DNA from: Cryptomeria japonica
Taxonomy: Eukaryota > Streptophyta > Pinopsida > Cupressales > Cupressaceae
Assembly: GCF_030272615.1 (NCBI RefSeq)
Contig: NC_081415.1
Location: forward strand, 193,858,695-193,922,694
Length of the DNA: 64,000 bases
Reading direction: 5' to 3'
Positions within the stretch are counted from its first letter, which is position 1, and every line of letters starts with the position of its first letter. Below, piece after piece: positions 57,791 through 64,000 of this stretch. The translations under genes were made by a program, and so were the position numbers. Below the pieces are notes generated by a model. The model was not told the DNA's origin and did not search any database. It saw only the letters and a program-made list of their open reading frames with translations.

Positions 57791-60734
57791 TGGCACTAGA
57801 ATAGTGTTAGTGCAAAGAAAAACAAGACGTAGGCGACATGAAAAAAAAGGAGTGAAAAATGCCACAAATAGAAAGAAGAACTGATAGTCAAGCAGAGCCA
57901 ACTGACAAAGGAGTTAGTGATGCCTCCTCGAGAGGACATGTGGGTTCAAGAGAACATGGGTGTTCTCTCAAAATGGATGAGATGATGCATGCATGATTTG
58001 TGGATGTTGATGGGAAAATTCATTATGGATGATGATGTTGATGCATACATGTAATTGGTGATGAAAGGGATTAATGGATAAACTAACAAGTCTATATTAT
58101 GCAAGGTGCAACTAGATGATAATGCAATAATATGGATGAGATGCAATGATAAGGTAATGATATGATGGATGGAAGGGAAGATGAATTAAATAAAAGTGGG
58201 TGCAAAAGATGGAGGGATAGACGAAGCAGGATGGGTTATGGGAGGATATAATGTATGGATTAGAAATATGTGGGATGGATGGATGGGGAAAGATTGAGAG
58301 TTGTATGGTGACTACCATGAAGTGAACACTTATTTTGATTTAGCATTGTCTATGAGGCACCAGGATATGAGGAACCAAGGTGATTTCATAGACAATGCAT
58401 GGGACTGACACAACAAACAAAATGTTAGTCTAACATCTCACAAAGTCACAAGGAACCATGAGGAAAACAATGCTAGAAAAACCACAAGAAAAATAAATGC
58501 CTCAATGCAACATGAGACCACAAGGATCTCATGAGGGAACAACATGTGACACATTAATAAAACACATGAAAGCAAAAAAGAAAGGTTGTGCCCCTAGTAT
58601 CACCATTCATAGCATACCATGATATAAAGGATCATGGAAACCATAACGAGGTAAAAATAGAAAGCATGAGATAAAGATAAACAAAGATCCAAAAGCACCA
58701 AAGAAATAATGTATCACATGTACCTTTTTCCATAGGGAGGATTGAAGGATGGGTTGATTGGTCTAATGTGAGGAAGGATATAACCTATGAAGATCGATGA
58801 TGGATATTAAACTAGGATTCCTATAACAAGAGACAAGCAAGACACCTGAAACCTCAAGGAGACCAAAAGATAATTGTTGAAGCACCACTTGGATAGGGAC
58901 ACAATCTTGATGACACACAACTAACTAACGCACAAGGATGAGACCTAAGGAAACATATGTACAAGTGGACCTAGATGGAGAAACACGATCGATGCTATGT
59001 ATAAGACACTATTTACAATATGTAAATGAGCTATGGATGATGGATGAGAACATAGGGACAAACATGATGTTGCCCCAGTCAATTTGAAAAGCCATGATAG
59101 ATTGATGGTTGGTGGGGTGTTGTTGATGTAGTAATGATATGTCCCAAAACAACACAAGGATTGGGAATGATGCATCCTAATGATGATGATTGGATTGTGA
59201 TCACAGCTTGTAGAAAGGATGGGAGCAAGACTATTGATGTGATTGGATGATTTGATTAGTGTTTTATTTTGGATAGCTAGAGGAGATGGATAGGATTTTC
59301 ATGTGATGGTGGATTGAAAGGAGCAATGGGATCAATGGGATGTATGACATTGGTTTACATGGGGGTAGATGAGGGCTAGAAATTAATGACAAGGAATATA
59401 AGAGGTCATGGAATGATATGATAGGAGGGATGAAAGGATGGAGGATATGATGAAAAGGATTCAGAGATGGAAGCATTACAAGACATGGATTGGGAGGTGG
59501 AAGGATTATGGATGAAGTGATAGAGGAACTAGGTAATGGAAGGATTATAGATAAAGGGATTAGTGGATGGACGGTGGGTGTGAGAGGGTGTCCAAGGACT
59601 ACATCACAAAGGGATAAGATTCCCCATTTAGGATATGTCATTCATGATGAGGCATTATGAGGGATATGATAGGATGAATGATAGGATGATAGGAAGTTGA
59701 GCCGAGTAGATTGAAGATAGGGTGATGGGTGGATAAAGACTATGAAGGAATGTAGAAGGATTATATGGATGGGAGGATAGATGGGTGGATAGGAAGTCTA
59801 ATGGAGAAAAAGTGTGATGGGGAAATGGATTTCAAGAGGTGTTTGGAAAGCATGTATACATGATGGCCTTTTCTTTTTATCAAGATCCAAAGGAGGATGG
59901 AGGAAGTGAAACAATAAGATATGATGGGTATTGTAGGTAGATGAGATGGAGGAGGTGATGGATGTATGGATAGAAGAGATTTCCCCTAAGTTTTGGAGAT
60001 AAAAAGGATGGAGGGAATTACACATGATGTCTATTTGCCAAGTTTTCATTGTGGTACTTGTTAAAGGCGCCTATTGCCAAGTTTTCACCATTGGACAAAT
60101 TTTTCTCTTCTATTTTTTGGGGAATTTTTGTTTTTGAGTTTTTGGGAGGAAATTTATAAATGGATATGGATGGAGGACTCAAGCATTAATTTTTATATCA
60201 AGGTAATAGGAGCCCATTTGGAGTGATCATTGGATGTTGGTACAACTTAATTAAGATGGGTGGATTATGCAAAGGCATGGATTAGATGGTTTTGATGGGG
60301 GGTGTATGTGGTATAAGGGATATGGTGGTGGAAAGTGTTTGGATGGAATGATGGAAAGTGAGTGTGATAGCGGGATGTTGTTAGGACCAACATTGGTACA
60401 TGGTGTGGGAGATGTGGGATGAATAGAGGGGAGATGGATGGAGCATGTGTATATTATGGAGAAATTTTTATAGGTAGTTTTGGGACATAGGGACCCAAAA
60501 TAGCTTTAAGAGATGGAGGGGAGGGATGCTTAGCTTGTGTACTAGAAACTCTGGATACCACTGGGGATTTTTATTTGGGATGCATTTCTTCTTTCTTCTA
60601 TGGTATCCACTTTGTTTTTCTTCTTCTTTAGTGGGCCTTTGTGACCTTTGGGATTTATTATATTTTTTTTATCATATTTTTCTTTATGGGAGCATATCTT
60701 TTTGTTTTTGTGGATTTTTAGTGTTTTGTATTTT
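57791..60734 (-). other. 3' noncoding region of element H, GGATGG-rich
   Basis: About 3 kb without a credible gene. From about 58100 the plus strand is a degenerate purine-rich tract built from GGATGGA, GATGATG and similar words. Minus-strand open frames here are Pro/Ser/His-rich by composition only. Confidence 0.5.
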
Positions 60735-62725
60735 TTATTTGCCATCCAAATTGCTACTAGTAGCATTAAAAATAGTGGGAGAAGATGGAGGATGTGGAGG
60801 GAATATGGATGAAGTGATCATTGTAGGATGTTGATTGGAATGTAGGGATATGTGCCTTTGTTGATCTTGATTGGGAATTAAAGGAGTAGGATGTTTAGGA
60901 TGGGTGATAGGGGTAAGTGATGGGTGCAAGAGAGGATGAGTGGGACAAGATGGAAGCTAATATTATTGGACATAAGGGCCCAAAATGGATTTAGCATGTT
61001 GGGGATATGTGATAGTGGATTTTTGGATATAGGAACCCAAAATGGATTTAGAGGATGGAGGAGGAAGTTGGAAGGTTGTTTTAGGATAATATGATTGGGG
61101 AGGGGGGATGATGAGAAACGGTTTGGAGGAATTATGGGACAATGTGATGGTTGGTTTGGAAGTACGATTGGGATTTGTAAAAGTTATACCAACATGTTTG
61201 GATAAAGTGCCTTGGGATATGTAACCAAGACCATGAGATCCTGGATGTGCTTTGACATGGATGGGCTCCAAAGTAGCTTTCTCATGTAGGTCTAAGCCTT
61301 TACATTGATAGTTCATTTTTTTCAATATTTTATCTAAAATAGGATATTTTATCTAAGCCTTTACATTGATAGTGGTGAACATGAGATGTTCTTTTGCTAC
61401 AAGTGAACCACCATGGATGAATGTAAGCGACCAAGGGGATATAGTGATGGCAATGGGATAGTTTGGATAGGAGGTAATAAGGGGTCAGGCAATGAGTTTG
61501 ATAGGATGGAGAGATCTTGATAGGTAACGGGATGGTTTGATAGGATGGGGAGGTGGGAAGGTAGGATAATAACATGGATGAAGGGATGGTAACGAATCTT
61601 GATTTGGATAGATGTACATTTCAACATGCTTTGGAATGAGATCTTGGCATGATGGGATTGATATGGATGGGGTGGTATGGAAGATGAGTAGATGGAACAT
61701 TCAATTGGAATGGATGGAAGGATGGGAGGTTCTTTGATTGGGTTAGAGGGATTAGATTAAAGGATGGGAGATTCCTCGATTGGGATAGATGGAGTGGATG
61801 GAAGGATAGGAGGTTCATTGGATTGAGTTTGAATGATTGTAGGAGTAGGAGATGGGGGTTTGTGTTGGATGGTCTCAATAGATGGGAGGGTTTAAATGGT
61901 GTTAGGAGGTGGAAGAGGAACAATAGGTGTGGGAAGTGGAAGGGAAGTTGCAGAAATGGAGGAGGTAACGGAGGGTGATATATTGGGTTAAGATGGAGTG
62001 GATGGTAGTGGATTAATGTAGGATGGGATAGATAAAGGTGGTTTGATGTATGATGGGATGGAAGATGGTCGAGTGAAATATGATGGAGTGGAAGATGGTG
62101 GAATGAGATAGGGTGGAGTGGATGGTTGACTAATATAGAATGAAGGATTAGGATTGGATGGAGGATTGAGGTAGGATGGGGGATTAGAATTAGATGGTGG
62201 ATTAGGATTAGATGGAAGATTAAGGTAGGACAGGGGATAAGGATTAGATGGAGGATTAGGATTATGGGTTGTATAATAGATTTGGGTGTAATGAGATGGT
62301 GGATTTAGATTAGGGATATAGGTGTTAGCGTTGTTATGAAAAGATGGAGGCATGGATGTTGCATGAGGGGGGTATGTGGGTGTGAGATACAAGGGAGATG
62401 TGAATGGATGACATAATGGATTTCCCTTATCAAAAGTGTGATAAGGATTATGAGTGGATATGCATGGAGGCGTGACGAGGCAGCTAGGATGAATGATTGG
62501 ATTTTGGTATCTGACACTTGGCGCAAGCTTGCTAAGGATGATGGCATAAAAATTTTCAATATCATACTCATCTTGATCAACAAGACTCTCATCATCATCA
62601 GAATAGGGTGAAGTGGAAGAAAGTGAAGGATACACAAAATAATTAGAATAAGATCGAAACATTATAATTAGTTGATGAGTTAGATAAGGGTGAAGGATGA
62701 AGATGGATGACATACAAAAGCTCAT
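60735..62725 (-). pseudogene. Element H coding region, low-complexity gag-like, frameshifted
   Basis: The best frame starts at 62725 (MSFCMSSIFILHP) and runs to 61988. It has an acidic DDDESLVDQDEYDIENFYAI segment and then Pro/Ser/Asn repeats. Two further frames (61923-61330 and 61325-60735) continue with Ser/Pro-rich text and a HPGSHGLGY block that faintly recalls a G-patch. The position, 5' in a minus-strand LTR element, suggests gag. No diagnostic motif is present, so the call is weak. Confidence 0.4.
62150..62270 (-). repeat. Coding minisatellite in element H
   Basis: Short units such as GATGGAGGATTAGGATT recur and encode NPPSNPN-type repeats in the H frame. Confidence 0.6.
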
Positions 62726-64000
62726 AATAGGATTTGGATTAAACTTAGACTAGGATGGGAATTAAGCTTAGATTAAGATGGTAACCAAGCCTAGATTAGG
62801 ATTTGGATTTAAGATTGAACTAGGATGATGATTATTAAGATACAAATTGGGATTTGAATGGATGATTATGATGATGTGATGGAAAAAAGTTCTATTTAGA
62901 CAAAGTGCAAACTCATTGGATGATGGTATATACTCAATGCTTAAAATTTTGGCAGGAGTAATAGTGTGGATGTCCATTCCCGCTACAACACAACACAAAC
63001 CCATGGTTTATGACAACAAACCAACAAATTCAAGATGATGACAAATTGACTAGGGTAGAGGCGTGCTCTCACTAGAGAACACAACACAAACCCACGATTT
63101 CTGACAACAATCTCACTAGGTGACAAGATAAATGATGAAACATGATTGGACTAGGTCTTGACTCTAAATGACTAATTTTGACTTGTTTTTGGCAAAAGAT
63201 GGTTTTTGTGGCACACACACACACATCAAGCGCAAAGATAGTTGTCTGACTCAGGTGAAGTATGAGGGCCTAGATTAGCCCAAATGATAATAGTTACTCA
63301 TTTAAACATGAAAATAGTTCAAGAAATTTACAACTTAAGGCTTGGAATAATGATACTACTTGATTGTGGAGCTCTTACAATAGAATACCTTAGACATAAT
63401 AGATAGATAGAGATTATGTGGTGCTCACTCCCCCAACATGACACTGACACACCTTTTTCTCTTACCTCTAAGATCCAAAAATCTAGGAGAAATTTCTATC
63501 TCATTATGAAGGGCACATGAAGAGTATCATAGTGTATGATCTGCACACCCTGAACCATCAAATATGGGATTTTTGGCCTCTAAAACAAGGTTTTTAATCA
63601 TAATTTAGGGACTTGATGGATACTCATGCAGTAGCGACTCACTTAAGATCATATTCCAATCCTCATTAAATTATTTTGATGCATCTCACGTGAATGTGAA
63701 TATTGAGGGAACTGTCAGCATAAGATTTTCACCAAGTAGACTCAAACTTTCACCTTTGTCAATTTATATAGAAGACCAAAGGGAAGCACCGCTTTGAGTT
63801 TCTCTTGGGGTGATTACTTTTTCCCACCAAGGTAGGATCTCTACTAAAAGATAGTACAAATTCTCTTTCACCCAAGGTCACATAGAGCGCAAGGGGAGAG
63901 GATACTTGTATGTTATCTCTCTAGGGATTTAATCTAAACACAGAGGAAAAAGTTATAAGTATTTTGATCACCCAAGGTCCATAGAAGGCAAGGGGAGAGA
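62726..64000 (-). other. Presumed 5' leader of element H
   Basis: No ORF of note. Contains two AACACAACACAAACCCA repeats near 62985 and 63081 and an AC microsatellite at about 63211-63225. The 5' LTR and PBS were not found and are probably outside the window. Confidence 0.35.

Noticed and set aside
58945-60049. Minus-strand Pro/Ser/His-rich frames
   Set aside because: A product of the GGATGG-biased tract; no start context or conserved domain.
60526-60834. Plus-strand frame with hydrophobic stretches resembling a membrane protein
   Set aside because: A T-rich composition effect inside the minus-strand element H; no homology recognised.

Overview
The window looks like plant nuclear DNA made almost entirely of nested, decayed retrotransposons. 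No host gene, tRNA, rRNA or organelle sequence was recognised. The AT-rich, stop-riddled, deeply nested make-up, long LTRs and Ty3/gypsy and Ty1/copia remnants with plant-type primer sites suggest a very large seed-plant genome. A gymnosperm is my best guess, but that is inference. Family names below rest on motifs read by eye; no database search was possible.

Layout. 1-3722: 3' half of a Sirevirus-like copia element (A) with a long accessory ORF between pol and its 3' LTR. 3723-12333: two diverged copies of a long LTR-like unit (K). Each has an array of TTTAAA-centred palindromes, an accessory ORF (about 3.7 kb in copy 1, almost wholly deleted in copy 2) and a promoter/polyadenylation end. 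A copia RNase H remnant, multiplied polypurine motifs and a PPT lie between them, a solo LTR sits in copy 2, and a gypsy gag follows copy 2. 13834-20923: minus-strand, RT-less gypsy-like element D with a G-patch ORF. 20924-26400: minus-strand L1-type LINE remains. 26670-32879: minus-strand chromodomain gypsy element G, flanked by the 5-bp duplication GGTAT.

33948-57772 is a nest. Minus-strand LTR element H, whose body runs past the right end of the window, was split in its 3' LTR by element F (34063-56988, duplication CAAAG). F was split in its gag region by a long-inverted-repeat DNA element (36930-44505) that itself holds a copia LTR, and again in its protease ORF by element E (46326-54040, duplication GTTAA).

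D, E and F form a loose group. None shows reverse transcriptase or integrase. Between them they carry a gypsy capsid-type gag, CHHC knuckles, retropepsin-like domains whose catalytic Asp is replaced, and G-patch domains. All three share an inverted-repeat module in the LTR/leader (GGACCGTG...CACGGTCC), and D and F share LTR start and PPT sequence. They look like non-autonomous elements that would need RT/IN in trans. The most noteworthy items are this module, the G-patch elements, and the K unit with palindromes and a large ORF placed upstream of the LTR promoter.
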